Shown here piece by piece: positions 7,578 to 16,136 of a stretch of DNA of 64,000 nucleotides. Source of the stretch: Lacticaseibacillus suilingensis (GTDB lineage Bacteria; Bacillota; Bacilli; Lactobacillales; Lactobacillaceae); NCBI RefSeq assembly GCF_016861845.1, contig NZ_BOLV01000003.1:1-64000 (forward strand), in the 5' to 3' direction. The first letter of the stretch is position 1; each line of letters opens with the position of its first letter. Position numbers and translations under genes: made by a program. The notes under the pieces are model-generated. The model had not been told where the DNA came from, searched no databases, and saw only the letters and a program-made list of their open reading frames with translations.

Positions 7578-9221
7578 TTAGCTCCAGCTGCGGAACTTAG
7601 CCGGCGGGTTGTACAAGCCTTTCGACCACTTGACCAAATCTTCCATGTTCTGCGCGGCCAGCAAGGACCGAGTCGCCTGGTTGCGGTTGACGCCGAGGTC
7701 TTCTGGGAAGGCCACGATGCCGCGGGCCCGCAAGTCTTTGACCACCGCAGGATCAGAGCGCAAGCCGACTGGGGTGACCCCAGCAATGGCTTCGATTGCG
7801 GCTTGGCGTTCGGCCATGGAAGAGGTCTTGTACAGGTAGGCAATCCCTTCTTCAGTCACGATATGGGTCGTGTCTTCGGAGTAAATCATGATCGGCACGT
7901 TTTGCAGCTTGGCTTCCTTGCGCACTTCAACGGCATCTAGCGAGTCCACGAACACTGGGCGCTTGTTGGAGCCAAAGGTTTCAACCATTTGCACAACCAA
8001 CTTCTGGCCTTTGCCCAGCGGATCGTTATCAGGCCGCAAGCTCTGCCATGCTGGGGTGGAGTGGCGCCGGCCGGTTGGGTTGGAGCCCATGTTTGGCGCG
8101 CCGCCGAAACCGGAGAGCCGGCCGTTGGTGACGGTTGAGGAGTTGCCATATTGGTCGATTTGCAGAGTCGAGCCGACGAACATGTCCAGCGCATACTGAC
8201 CTGCCATTTGACCAAAGGCCCGGTTACTGCGCATCGTGCCGTCCTTGCCGACGAAGAAGACGTCTGGGCGCGCGGCGATGTACTTTTCCATCCCGACTTC
8301 ACCACCGAAGGAATGAATCGACTGGACCCAGCCGGATTCAATCGCGGGAATCAGAGTTGGCGTAGGGTTAACTTCCCAGTTTGGCACAATCTTGCCTTTC
8401 AGGCCTAGTTGCTCGCCGTAAGTTGGCAGCAGCAGTTCGATGGCGGCGGTGTTGAAGCCGACCCCATGGTTCACGGACTGAACGTTGTGCTTCTCATAAA
8501 TGCCGCGAATGGCCATCATCGCCATCAAAATCTGCAGCTCGGTGATGTTCTGCGGGTCGCGGGTAAACAGCGGTTCAAGCTGATAAGGCTCGTCCGCTGG
8601 AATAATGACATCGACCCAGTCAGCGGGGATATCCACGCGCGGTAGTTTGTCGACGACTTCATTGGCCTGCACAATGACAATGCCATCATGGAAGGCCGCA
8701 GATTCAACAATCACTGGCGTTTCTTCGGTGTTGTAGCCGGTGTACAGGTTCCCATCGCGGTCGACCTTATCGGCAGCGACCAACACGACGTTAGGAATTA
8801 AGTCGATGTACAGGCGAGCATACAATTCCAGGTAGGTGTGAATATCGCCAACCTTCAAGGTGCCATCAGCGATCATCTGTGATACCCGGGTACTTTGCGG
8901 GCCAGCAAAGGAGAAGTCCATTTTGGAGGCAATCCCGTCTTCAAAAATGTCCAGGTGTTCTGGCCGTGAAATACTACTCATAATCATGTGCAAGTCGTGA
9001 ACCTTGGCTGGATCAACTGAAGCCAATGTCTTCGACAAGAAGGTCGCTTGCTTTTGGTTATCGCCTTCGAGGACCACTTTGTCCCCTGGTGCGATTAATC
9101 CTTCCAGAATGGCTTTGGCATCGCTGGTTTTGGCGAACTTGCCATCGATCATACTGCTCATTGCTGAGAGCTTGTTCGCTTTGGCTTCGCGATGCGTTGC
9201 CCAATCACGTTCTTCGCTCAT
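7578..9221 (-). CDS. mdcA: Malonate decarboxylase alpha subunit (acetyl-ACP:malonate ACP transferase)
   Basis: 547 residues, the normal MdcA size. It exchanges acetyl for malonyl on the MdcC thioester. Recognisable family segments are NHGVGFNTAAIELLLP, NWEVNPTPTLIPAIESGW and the glycine-rich GRLSGFGGAPNMG. I start it at ATG 9221, where TAATG overlaps the mdcH stop and AAGAGGGAC lies just upstream; an ATG 21 nt earlier overlaps that ribosome binding site. Confidence 0.93.
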   Translation of the reverse strand: MSEERDWATHREAKANKLSAMSSMIDGKFAKTSDAKAILEGLIAPGDKVVLEGDNQKQATFLSKTLASVDPAKVHDLHMIMSSISRPEHLDIFEDGIASKMDFSFAGPQSTRVSQMIADGTLKVGDIHTYLELYARLYIDLIPNVVLVAADKVDRDGNLYTGYNTEETPVIVESAAFHDGIVIVQANEVVDKLPRVDIPADWVDVIIPADEPYQLEPLFTRDPQNITELQILMAMMAIRGIYEKHNVQSVNHGVGFNTAAIELLLPTYGEQLGLKGKIVPNWEVNPTPTLIPAIESGWVQSIHSFGGEVGMEKYIAARPDVFFVGKDGTMRSNRAFGQMAGQYALDMFVGSTLQIDQYGNSSTVTNGRLSGFGGAPNMGSNPTGRRHSTPAWQSLRPDNDPLGKGQKLVVQMVETFGSNKRPVFVDSLDAVEVRKEAKLQNVPIMIYSEDTTHIVTEEGIAYLYKTSSMAERQAAIEAIAGVTPVGLRSDPAVVKDLRARGIVAFPEDLGVNRNQATRSLLAAQNMEDLVKWSKGLYNPPAKFRSWS

Positions 9222-10135
9222 TAATAAGTCCCTCTTTCCCATTTGGTTAACAAAAATGCGGCATCCGATACGCTCATCTGATCAAGATTGACTTGATGCA
9301 GATCGCCGAACTTCTGCCCCAGTACCTTCCGGAACGGACGGCCGGGAGAAAAGTTCACGATGCTATCGGGTTCATAATCGTGTGCCACGCCCATCATCGC
9401 TTCAAAATAAACGGGATGAGCCAAGTTGTTGCTGAGATCCTCACGCACCGGTGCCACTTGGCGCACGGCGCGGCCGGAGTAATTCGTCAGGTAAATGCCC
9501 GCCGGTTTTTGCAGCGTCACATCCGCCATGGCGGCGGCCAGCTGGGTGCCAACTTTTGCCATCAACGGTGAATGCGATGGTACCGGCACCTTCAGCCGCC
9601 GCGCCAGGACTGCGCCGCTCGCCTTGGCGAGGGTCACGACCTGATCGATCGCAGCCAGCTCGCCGGACAACGCGGTTTGGTCTTCGGCGTTTTGGTTGGA
9701 AGCATAAACCGGGTGCTCTGAACTGTTAACTTGGGCGACCAAGGCTTCCACCTCAGGCCGGCTCAAGCCAACCACCACGCCCATCCCATAACCTTGGGGA
9801 TAGGCGCCTTGCATCAGCTCCGCGCGGCGTTTGACCACGCGGAACAAATCATCCTGTGCTAAACTGCCGATGGCATAGGCCGCGGCGAACACGCCGAGAC
9901 TATGCCCCGCCACCAAATGCGGCTTCAAACCGGCAGCTTGCATGGCGTTGACTTGCGCCACTTGCAACAATTCGATGCCGACTTGCAGCTGCACCGAGTC
10001 TTGGTACGCTTCATCGGTATCCAACAACTTCAACCCCAGCAACTCCTCGACGTGGCTGCGCAAAGCCTTATCCACGTTTTGGAGCATGCCGGCGGTTTGG
10101 CCCCCTTGACCGGGGAAAATCCACAAAGAATTCAC
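9221..10135 (-). CDS. mdcH: Malonyl-CoA:ACP transacylase of malonate decarboxylase
   Basis: 304 residues. FabD-like acyltransferase with the GQGGQ motif at the N-terminus and the serine nucleophile in GHSLG. It primes the thiol of MdcC with malonyl from malonyl-CoA. The gene starts with GTG at 10135, with GAAGGTC about 6 nt upstream. It is the first gene of the mdc operon; no malonate transporter gene (mdcF, mdcLM or madLM type) is present in the operon or window. Confidence 0.9.
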   Translation of the reverse strand: MNSLWIFPGQGGQTAGMLQNVDKALRSHVEELLGLKLLDTDEAYQDSVQLQVGIELLQVAQVNAMQAAGLKPHLVAGHSLGVFAAAYAIGSLAQDDLFRVVKRRAELMQGAYPQGYGMGVVVGLSRPEVEALVAQVNSSEHPVYASNQNAEDQTALSGELAAIDQVVTLAKASGAVLARRLKVPVPSHSPLMAKVGTQLAAAMADVTLQKPAGIYLTNYSGRAVRQVAPVREDLSNNLAHPVYFEAMMGVAHDYEPDSIVNFSPGRPFRKVLGQKFGDLHQVNLDQMSVSDAAFLLTKWERGTY

Positions 10136-10149
10136 GATTGACCTTCTCT

Positions 10150-10209
10150 CTATCTGATCCGATCGCTCTCACATTGCCACTTTATGCCGATCAGATAGCG
10201 TTGTATAAT
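10150..10209. promoter_or_regulatory. mdc/lysR divergent promoter with 10-bp inverted repeat
   Basis: CTATCTGATC (10150-10159) and its exact reverse complement GATCAGATAG (10189-10198) flank a 29-bp spacer between mdcH and the lysR gene. Each arm is suited to one DNA-binding unit of a LysR tetramer. A -10 TATAAT (10204-10209) serves the lysR gene. A role as the LysR operator controlling malonate decarboxylase is inferred. Confidence 0.6.
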
Positions 10210-10257
10210 GATTTTATCTTATATGTATAACTATCAGTTATGAATAGGAGGTACGTC

Positions 10258-11133
10258 ATGAACCTCGCTCAACTTCAAGGCTTCGTTTACACGGCGCAAA
10301 CCGGCAGTATCACCCAAGGCGCGCGCCAGGCTTTTATCAGTCAACCAGCGATGACCAAAATGATTCAAGAACTGGAAAAAGAACTCGGCGTGGCGTTGTT
10401 CGACCGGGTGGGCCGCGGCATTCAAATCAACGATGCCGGTCGCTTATTTCTCAACTACGTGGAATCCGGCCTCGATCAAATCGAGGAAGGCATTGAAGCC
10501 GTCGCCAAACCCTCCACGCATCAGCCCCCAATTCGCCTGTTGGTGGAAGTGGCGTCGGCGCTGATTCCAGATATCATCAAAACCATTCACGCGATTTACC
10601 CCAACGCCCCGATTCAGCTGACCCAGCGCATCACCGCCGTCAACGAAACCCGCGAGTTCGACTTCACCATTTCCACCCGTCAGCCCCGCCGCGACCGGCG
10701 TTCAGTGCCACTGCTGAACGAGGAAATCTTGATTGGCAGTGCCAATCCTGATCTGACCGCTTCCGCTTTTATCACGCCGAGTGCGCTGGTGGGCCAGCCG
10801 ATTGTCTCGCTTGGCTATCACACGCCGCTGCGCGATACCTTGGATCAGTATTTTGACCAACGCAACTTGCGCCTGAATTTCCAGTACGAATCCGACGACC
10901 CGGCCAGTATCCGCGCGATGCTGGCCTCAGGAATCGGCGTCGGCTTCATCCCCTCGGTCACCTGGGCCGAAACTGGCAAGCAGCTGCATCTGGCCCGCAT
11001 CACCCCAGATCCGCCTTTTCGCACGATCTATTTGACAGAAGGCCAGCCCAAAGAAGACGTGCGCACCCGCAAAGTGGCAAACGCGTTAGTGGGGCTATTT
11101 GTCGCCGCTCGCGCCCAGGCCCTGAAGGTCTAA
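10258..11133 (+). CDS. LysR-family regulator, divergent from the malonate decarboxylase operon
   Basis: 291 residues. An N-terminal winged HTH (MNLAQLQGFVYTAQTGSITQ, SQPAMTKMIQELEKELG, LFDRVGRG) is followed by a periplasmic-binding-like effector domain. The start is ATG 10258 with AGGAGG 6 nt upstream; an ATG 18 nt earlier lacks one. By position it is the likely malonate-responsive activator (MdcR-like) of mdcH-B. The ligand is inferred, not visible. Confidence 0.85.
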   Translation: MNLAQLQGFVYTAQTGSITQGARQAFISQPAMTKMIQELEKELGVALFDRVGRGIQINDAGRLFLNYVESGLDQIEEGIEAVAKPSTHQPPIRLLVEVASALIPDIIKTIHAIYPNAPIQLTQRITAVNETREFDFTISTRQPRRDRRSVPLLNEEILIGSANPDLTASAFITPSALVGQPIVSLGYHTPLRDTLDQYFDQRNLRLNFQYESDDPASIRAMLASGIGVGFIPSVTWAETGKQLHLARITPDPPFRTIYLTEGQPKEDVRTRKVANALVGLFVAARAQALKV

Positions 11134-11248
11134 CGGCGCCGCTGAGGAAAAATTTAAAACTTGCAACTGCGTCGGCAACTCGTTACACTGACTTCGACAA
11201 CTCCCACCGATCGCCTCTCACAAATCCGAACTAAGGTGGGACAACCAA

Positions 11249-12361
11249 ATGAGTGAGAAGACGCTCGCACCAGTCGCCGATATCGGCGACTACTTAAAGC
11301 TAGGCGCCTGCACTGCCGTGATGTCGCAGCCCATTATGAGCTACGCGTTGACGACCAGCCCTAGCATCGGCGCGCAAACTTGGATCGGGATTATGTATAA
11401 CCTGGTCAAGTACACCGCACCAGCCTTTATTTTTGGCATTCTTTACACCACCACCCGCACGACCATCAACCATCGGGAATTGACTTACGGCCACTACCTC
11501 AAAAACATGTGGCACGCCTTGTTCATCCCCACGATTTGGTGGACGTTTATTTATCTGTTGGTTATGCCGCAAATGCAGCAAGTCAACCAGTATCACGACT
11601 TAGGCTCGTTTCTCTGGCATTTCGTCAACGGGAACGCCGCGCCGCATTTGTGGTATAACACCATGATGCTACAGTTCATCATTTTGATGCCGGTCTTTTG
11701 GGCGATTGGCCGCTGGTGTGGACAAAACACTAAACGCGGCATTATCGCCGCTTGCGCTGCGGTCGTGATTGCAGCGCTGTGGCTGTGGTTCTATGACACC
11801 CAGATTTTTAACGGTCCGCATGCCCAGGATTGGTATCTGTTTGATCGGCTGTTCATCAGCTTCTTCATCTACGGTGTCTTTGGGACGCTGGCTTGGCAGT
11901 ACCGCGAACACTTCGACCGCGCCATCATGAAATGGTGGCCAGCCATCGCCGTGGTCTTTTTAGCCACATTCTGGTGGACCAACCACGAACTGTTCAGCTA
12001 CGGCTTCCCGATCAACCTCGGCAACGCGCCTTACTACAAGCCTTCGATGACCTTGTATGATCTAGCCGCTATTGGCCTGTTCTCAGCGCTGTGCCTGTAT
12101 CAGGTCAAAGCCGGCCGGCCGTTTACGAAGTTCGTGCACAAGTTTGCCAACTTCGCCTACAAAGCATACCTGTCGAATGTCTTTTGGTCACAATGTCTGT
12201 GGCTGTTGTTCGGCAAGACCTTAACCACCGCCAACACCTGGGTCGGGATTTTGGTGTTGTACGTGCTGACCTGGTGCATTTCCTTCGCTTCCGCGTTCGG
12301 CATTAATGCCATTTGGTCGCGGTTGAAACCGATGATTTTCAAATCGGCAGCGGTCGCTTAA
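11249..12361 (+). CDS. Acyltransferase family 3 membrane protein
   Basis: 370 residues with about ten hydrophobic helices, typical of the acyltransferase-3 (OafA/YrhL-like) family, which O-acylates cell-surface polysaccharides or peptidoglycan. The first helix region is YLKLGACTAVMSQPI. The usual family catalytic histidine is not obvious in that segment, so the enzymatic call is moderate. AAGGTGGG precedes the ATG. It stands alone between the LysR gene and a terminator; a weak promoter (TTGCAA, 16 nt, TTACAC) lies upstream. Confidence 0.65.
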   Translation: MSEKTLAPVADIGDYLKLGACTAVMSQPIMSYALTTSPSIGAQTWIGIMYNLVKYTAPAFIFGILYTTTRTTINHRELTYGHYLKNMWHALFIPTIWWTFIYLLVMPQMQQVNQYHDLGSFLWHFVNGNAAPHLWYNTMMLQFIILMPVFWAIGRWCGQNTKRGIIAACAAVVIAALWLWFYDTQIFNGPHAQDWYLFDRLFISFFIYGVFGTLAWQYREHFDRAIMKWWPAIAVVFLATFWWTNHELFSYGFPINLGNAPYYKPSMTLYDLAAIGLFSALCLYQVKAGRPFTKFVHKFANFAYKAYLSNVFWSQCLWLLFGKTLTTANTWVGILVLYVLTWCISFASAFGINAIWSRLKPMIFKSAAVA

Positions 12362-12390
12362 GTGCGCCGGGACGCTAATTGAATAAAAGC

Positions 12391-12443
12391 CATCCCATCA
12401 TCGTCGCAGACGTTTCATCCGAGCGCGGTGATGGGATTTTTTG
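12391..12443 (+). terminator. Intrinsic terminator
   Basis: ATCCCATCA pairs with TGATGGGAT, followed by TTTTTTG, 30 nt after the acyltransferase stop. Confidence 0.8.
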
Positions 12444-12585
12444 CTCGCCGCCATCTATTATGCAATCGTTATTGAATCCATCATTAAATTGTCATCACGG
12501 CCAAAATCGGCCGAGGGTTTTCACCAACTTTTTCCGGCTTCATCTGGTAAGATATGTGATAGATAACCCAAAGGTGGTGGCTCCC

Positions 12586-13536
12586 ATGGAAAGCAACGCC
12601 CGCGTCGCGCATATTTTTGCGGCCTTAATGCAAGGCCAAACCATCGATGCTGAGACCCTGACAACCGAATATAGCATCAGCCTGCGCACCCTGCAGCGCG
12701 ATTTGGCGGACATTCGGGCCGCCTTGGCTGACGCGTGTGCCCAGCCGCCAGTGCTCCAGGAAGGACCACCGCGGCACTGGTGCTTAATGACCGATAACCG
12801 GCAAGATAGCATCGCCTTGGCGGTCAGTCACATCGTCACCGGCAGTCGCGCTTTTGATCAAGGCGAACTTGCAGAAGCTTTGGCCTACATTGAACAGCCC
12901 CTCTCACCGACCAGTCGCGCTGCTCTGCACGCGGATTTGCGCTTGGCCCGGCATGGTTTTTCGCCGCTCACTGGCGCCAAACCGCTGTTGGGCTTGTTGC
13001 AGACAGTCAATACCGCCATCGATCAGCGCCTTAAGCTGACGTTCAGCTACCACAGTAGCCGTTCGAATTTGAAACAAACCAGCGAAATTCACCACGCCCA
13101 GCCTGTGGCCGTGTTCTTTGAGCGCTTTTACTTTTACGTGGCGATGTTTGCCGACGAGCATCATGGTTACTGGCTCTATCGCCTTGATCGCATCGACGAG
13201 ATTTTAGATGAGACCAAGGGCGAAAAACTTGATTACGCCACCAGGTTTTCATTGCAAGACCATTGGCGGCAGACTTACTTCATCGACTTTGGCGAACCGA
13301 CCGTCATCCACTTTGAGTACGAAGGTTTTGTTACCACGGCGCTAGACGCTTTTCCCACTTCCAAAGTCGTTGCCACCAACGCGGACGGCAGCGTCGTCAT
13401 TGAAGCCTACGCCCGTATCGAAGGGGCCCTACTGTGGCTGCTCGGCCAAGGCCCGCGGGTCAAGGTCCTTGATCCGCCGCTGTTGGTCAAACGTATCAAA
13501 ACCATGCTGACGGCGATGCAGGCTAAATATCAATAA
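12586..13536 (+). CDS. WYL-domain transcriptional regulator with DeoR-type HTH
   Basis: 316 residues from the chosen start. An N-terminal HTH (IDAETLTTEYSISLRTLQRD, about residues 18-37) is followed by a WYL-type ligand-binding domain, with YHSSRSN, FYFYVAMFADEHHGYWLYRLDRI and a C-terminal WCX-like segment. The open frame extends upstream to 12379, but that part overlaps the acyltransferase terminator. ATG 12586 has AAAGGTGG 8 nt upstream and is the natural start. Its targets are unknown; the next gene is a candidate. Confidence 0.8.
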   Translation: MESNARVAHIFAALMQGQTIDAETLTTEYSISLRTLQRDLADIRAALADACAQPPVLQEGPPRHWCLMTDNRQDSIALAVSHIVTGSRAFDQGELAEALAYIEQPLSPTSRAALHADLRLARHGFSPLTGAKPLLGLLQTVNTAIDQRLKLTFSYHSSRSNLKQTSEIHHAQPVAVFFERFYFYVAMFADEHHGYWLYRLDRIDEILDETKGEKLDYATRFSLQDHWRQTYFIDFGEPTVIHFEYEGFVTTALDAFPTSKVVATNADGSVVIEAYARIEGALLWLLGQGPRVKVLDPPLLVKRIKTMLTAMQAKYQ

Positions 13537-13571
13537 AATAATTCAGTGACCAGCTCAATTGTTATTTTTAT

Positions 13572-13584
13572 GTCATATTATGAC
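13572..13584. promoter_or_regulatory. Short palindrome upstream of the SEC10-type surface-protein gene
   Basis: GTCATA-T-TATGAC, a perfect 6-bp inverted repeat in AT-rich DNA about 50 nt before the gene. It is the size of a regulator site; no regulator is assigned. Confidence 0.35.
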
Positions 13585-13635
13585 GCGGTCAATTAGTACA
13601 CTGGGGAAGAAATTTCTTTATTTGGAGGAGAGATT

Positions 13636-15843
13636 ATGAAGAAAACCCCGTTGTTCACATTGACTGCTGCCGCTACCATTGCCGGCTTGGCGCTAGCGAA
13701 CCCGCAAAGCACCCACGCTGCGACCAAGCCAGCCACCAGCACGGTGCAAACCACCGATGATGATGCAGCGGCGGCGCAAACTGCCGTTGACCAAGCCCAA
13801 CAAGCGGCGACTACCACGGCCGCGGCCAAGGCTGATGCCGAAGCTGATCTGAGCGCCGCGCAAACCACGGCAGATCAAACCGCTGCGGACAAGGCGGCCG
13901 CAGAAGCCACCAAGGCGGAAGCAACGCCAGAAGCGATTGCTCAGGCCCAGGCAGATGCCGACGCCGCAGCGGCAAACACCGCTGACGCCCAAGCTGCCAG
14001 CGACGCCGCGGACCAAACTGTCTCTGATGCGCAAGCTGATGTCGATACGAAAACAGCGACAGACGAAGCGGCACAATCAGCTAAAACCGCCGCCGATGAT
14101 GCCGTAACCGCTGCGCAAGCCGCACTGACTGGCGAAGACGACCCAACGGTAACGGCCAGCCAACAAGCCGTTGACGAAGCACAAACCGCCGCCGACCAGG
14201 CCGGGACGGCCGTTGATAACGCCACGGCAGCGCAAACTCAGGCCCAGCAGGCGGTGGATGACGCGACTAACGCTGATGCCGAAGTTGGGGGCGTGGTGCT
14301 GACGCCTGATTTTCTGGAAGTCTATCATGAAATCAACGGTGACGGTTATGGTGGCCCGGACGAAGATTGGACCAATAACGTGCTAGCCCAAGCTCGGGAT
14401 GCCACGCAGCTCATCGACTACCAGCCAACAGCGGCAGACGACGCCGAAATTGTTCCCGATATGACGCAATTAACGAATGCAGAAGCGCGCGAGCTGTCTG
14501 AGTTTGCTGCCTCAGTCATTAACGATATCCGGGCCCAGTTCGGCATCACCCCGATTCATGTCTCCGATGGCTCGGTTCAGGCTGCACTGCTCAATCTCGG
14601 GGGCAATATGTACCGTGGTAACTACGGCGACAACTCGTGGTATGATATTGACTCGGAAACTTCAGTCGCTGCCGCGCAAACCTTAGGCCTTCCTTATGGT
14701 ACCCAATATGATGACAGAGGGAACGAAGGACCGCTCGAAGCTTTGGGTGCTGGTACCATTGGCAATGCCGTGATGAATTTCACCTTTAATCTCGGCGATA
14801 AATCATCCCCAATGTCTAATCTCAAACGTGGTATTCTTGCCGCAATCGCTAGTCTGATGAGCAGAACTAGCTACTCCACCGATGCAACTAGTATTTATGC
14901 CGATGGGTCCTCAGTCACCGGCGATCTAGGTGGCCAGATAGATTGGCTCACAGATTTCATCCTCGACCAGGGTGGATCCAAAAACTACGACTATTTGGGC
15001 GTGGAAATTGACGACAAAGGCAGTCTTTATTTCACTTTCACAAACGTCACCGGCGTCGACCACAGCTATCCTTTCTTTAACGACACCACCACGCCGGCGC
15101 CGATTGCGCACACCAAGGACACCACCGCCTTAGCCAAAGCGCAACAGGCATTGGCTGATGCGACGACGGCACTAACGACGGCGCAAGCGACCAAGACCGC
15201 GGCTGACACGGCCCTGCAAGCGGCGCAGGCCAAACTCGCCGCCGATCAACAAACTGCCGCAGCCAATGCCGCGGCTAATCAGGCGACCTTAACCGCTAAC
15301 CTCGAAGCGGCAGAAGCGCAAGCCACCGCTGCCGCGGCAACCGCAACCGCCACTCACGACGCCCTCACCGCCGCGCAGGCCGCGCTCACCGATGCCCAAA
15401 CCGCAGCAGCCGAAGCCCATGAAGCCCTGACTGCCGCGCAGGCAGCTGAAACCGCGGCGGCTGATCATTTAGAGGCTTTGCAACAAGCTGATGCTAACCT
15501 CGCCATAGCTCAGGCGGCTGATGAGGCAGCCCAGGCGGCCTTGACCGATGCCCAAGCAGCCTACGAGGCCACGCTCGCTCCTGCCGCAGCCGCTGCCAGC
15601 GCGCTGAAAGCCGCACAGGCCCACCTGGCAACGGTGCAACACTGGTTAGCGCTACATCAGAAACACGCCACCGCCAAGCCTGCCACGGCCCTGAAGCAGG
15701 TCAACTTAGCTAAAGTTAAACCAGTTGCCGCTTCGGCTTTGCCAAGTACCGGCGATGCCCACCAAAGTGTTTTGGCCTTGCTGGGCCTGAGCCTTCTGAG
15801 CTTGTTGGGTGGTACAGCACTGCAGCGCAAACGCCGCGCTTAA
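13636..15843 (+). CDS. LPxTG-anchored surface protein with SEC10/PgrA-like domain
   Basis: 735 residues. The N-terminus has a signal peptide (cleavage near THAA). A very Ala-rich, predicted coiled-coil region follows (about 40-215). Next is a globular domain of about 270 residues resembling the SEC10/PgrA surface-exclusion domain (LTNAEARELSEFAASVINDI, FGITPIHVSDG). A second Ala-rich coiled coil (about 495-685) leads to LPSTG, a hydrophobic segment and KRKRRA-type positive tail. GGAGGAG precedes ATG 13636. SEC10/PgrA proteins in enterococci affect conjugation and adhesion; here a stalk-like adhesin role is likely but unproven. A bidirectional terminator follows. Confidence 0.8.
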   Translation: MKKTPLFTLTAAATIAGLALANPQSTHAATKPATSTVQTTDDDAAAAQTAVDQAQQAATTTAAAKADAEADLSAAQTTADQTAADKAAAEATKAEATPEAIAQAQADADAAAANTADAQAASDAADQTVSDAQADVDTKTATDEAAQSAKTAADDAVTAAQAALTGEDDPTVTASQQAVDEAQTAADQAGTAVDNATAAQTQAQQAVDDATNADAEVGGVVLTPDFLEVYHEINGDGYGGPDEDWTNNVLAQARDATQLIDYQPTAADDAEIVPDMTQLTNAEARELSEFAASVINDIRAQFGITPIHVSDGSVQAALLNLGGNMYRGNYGDNSWYDIDSETSVAAAQTLGLPYGTQYDDRGNEGPLEALGAGTIGNAVMNFTFNLGDKSSPMSNLKRGILAAIASLMSRTSYSTDATSIYADGSSVTGDLGGQIDWLTDFILDQGGSKNYDYLGVEIDDKGSLYFTFTNVTGVDHSYPFFNDTTTPAPIAHTKDTTALAKAQQALADATTALTTAQATKTAADTALQAAQAKLAADQQTAAANAAANQATLTANLEAAEAQATAAAATATATHDALTAAQAALTDAQTAAAEAHEALTAAQAAETAAADHLEALQQADANLAIAQAADEAAQAALTDAQAAYEATLAPAAAAASALKAAQAHLATVQHWLALHQKHATAKPATALKQVNLAKVKPVAASALPSTGDAHQSVLALLGLSLLSLLGGTALQRKRRA

Positions 15844-15866
15844 TTTCCGCCTCATACTTGTGTAAA

Positions 15867-15909
15867 TAAAGACCGCGCTTCAGCGAAAAATGCTGAAGCG
15901 CGGTCTTTG
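15867..15909. terminator. Bidirectional intrinsic terminator
   Basis: A perfect 17-bp stem (AAAGACCGCGCTTCAGC with its complement) between the convergent surface-protein and metallothionein-like genes. Confidence 0.85.
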
Positions 15910-15910
15910 C

Positions 15911-16066
15911 TTACTTCGCCGGCGCGGCTTTGCACAGCGAGCCGCACTGACACTGCTCGGGCGTGACCATTTTGCACTGACAGCGGCCATGGGAGCCGGC
16001 GCAGCGGCAGCCGTCGTGGCAGGTCATGCCTTGATGGCACATTGGATTGTCTGGATTAGGATCCAT
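15911..16066 (-). CDS. Small Cys-rich metallothionein-like protein
   Basis: 51 residues with nine Cys and three His: C10, C16, C20, C22, C29, C31, C39, C41 and C45, including three CxC pairs (CRC, CQC, CQC). This pattern is that of a metal-thiolate cluster protein; the spacing is not that of cyanobacterial SmtA, so homology is not claimed. I start it at ATG 16066, with GGAGGCGAG 5 nt upstream; the open frame continues upstream but without another good start. Likely role: binding of Zn, Cu or Cd in the cytoplasm. It has no signal peptide. Confidence 0.65.
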   Translation of the reverse strand: MDPNPDNPMCHQGMTCHDGCRCAGSHGRCQCKMVTPEQCQCGSLCKAAPAK

Positions 16067-16136
16067 GTTCTCGCCTCCGTTACGGTACGATACTGGTCGG
16101 TCATTCAAAACGCAACCGCCCGCGCGTGAATTTGGC

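Noticed and set aside
10066-10075. DnaA-box-like TTATCCACG
   Set aside because: A single imperfect copy inside mdcH with no cluster; not an origin despite the nearby parS sites.
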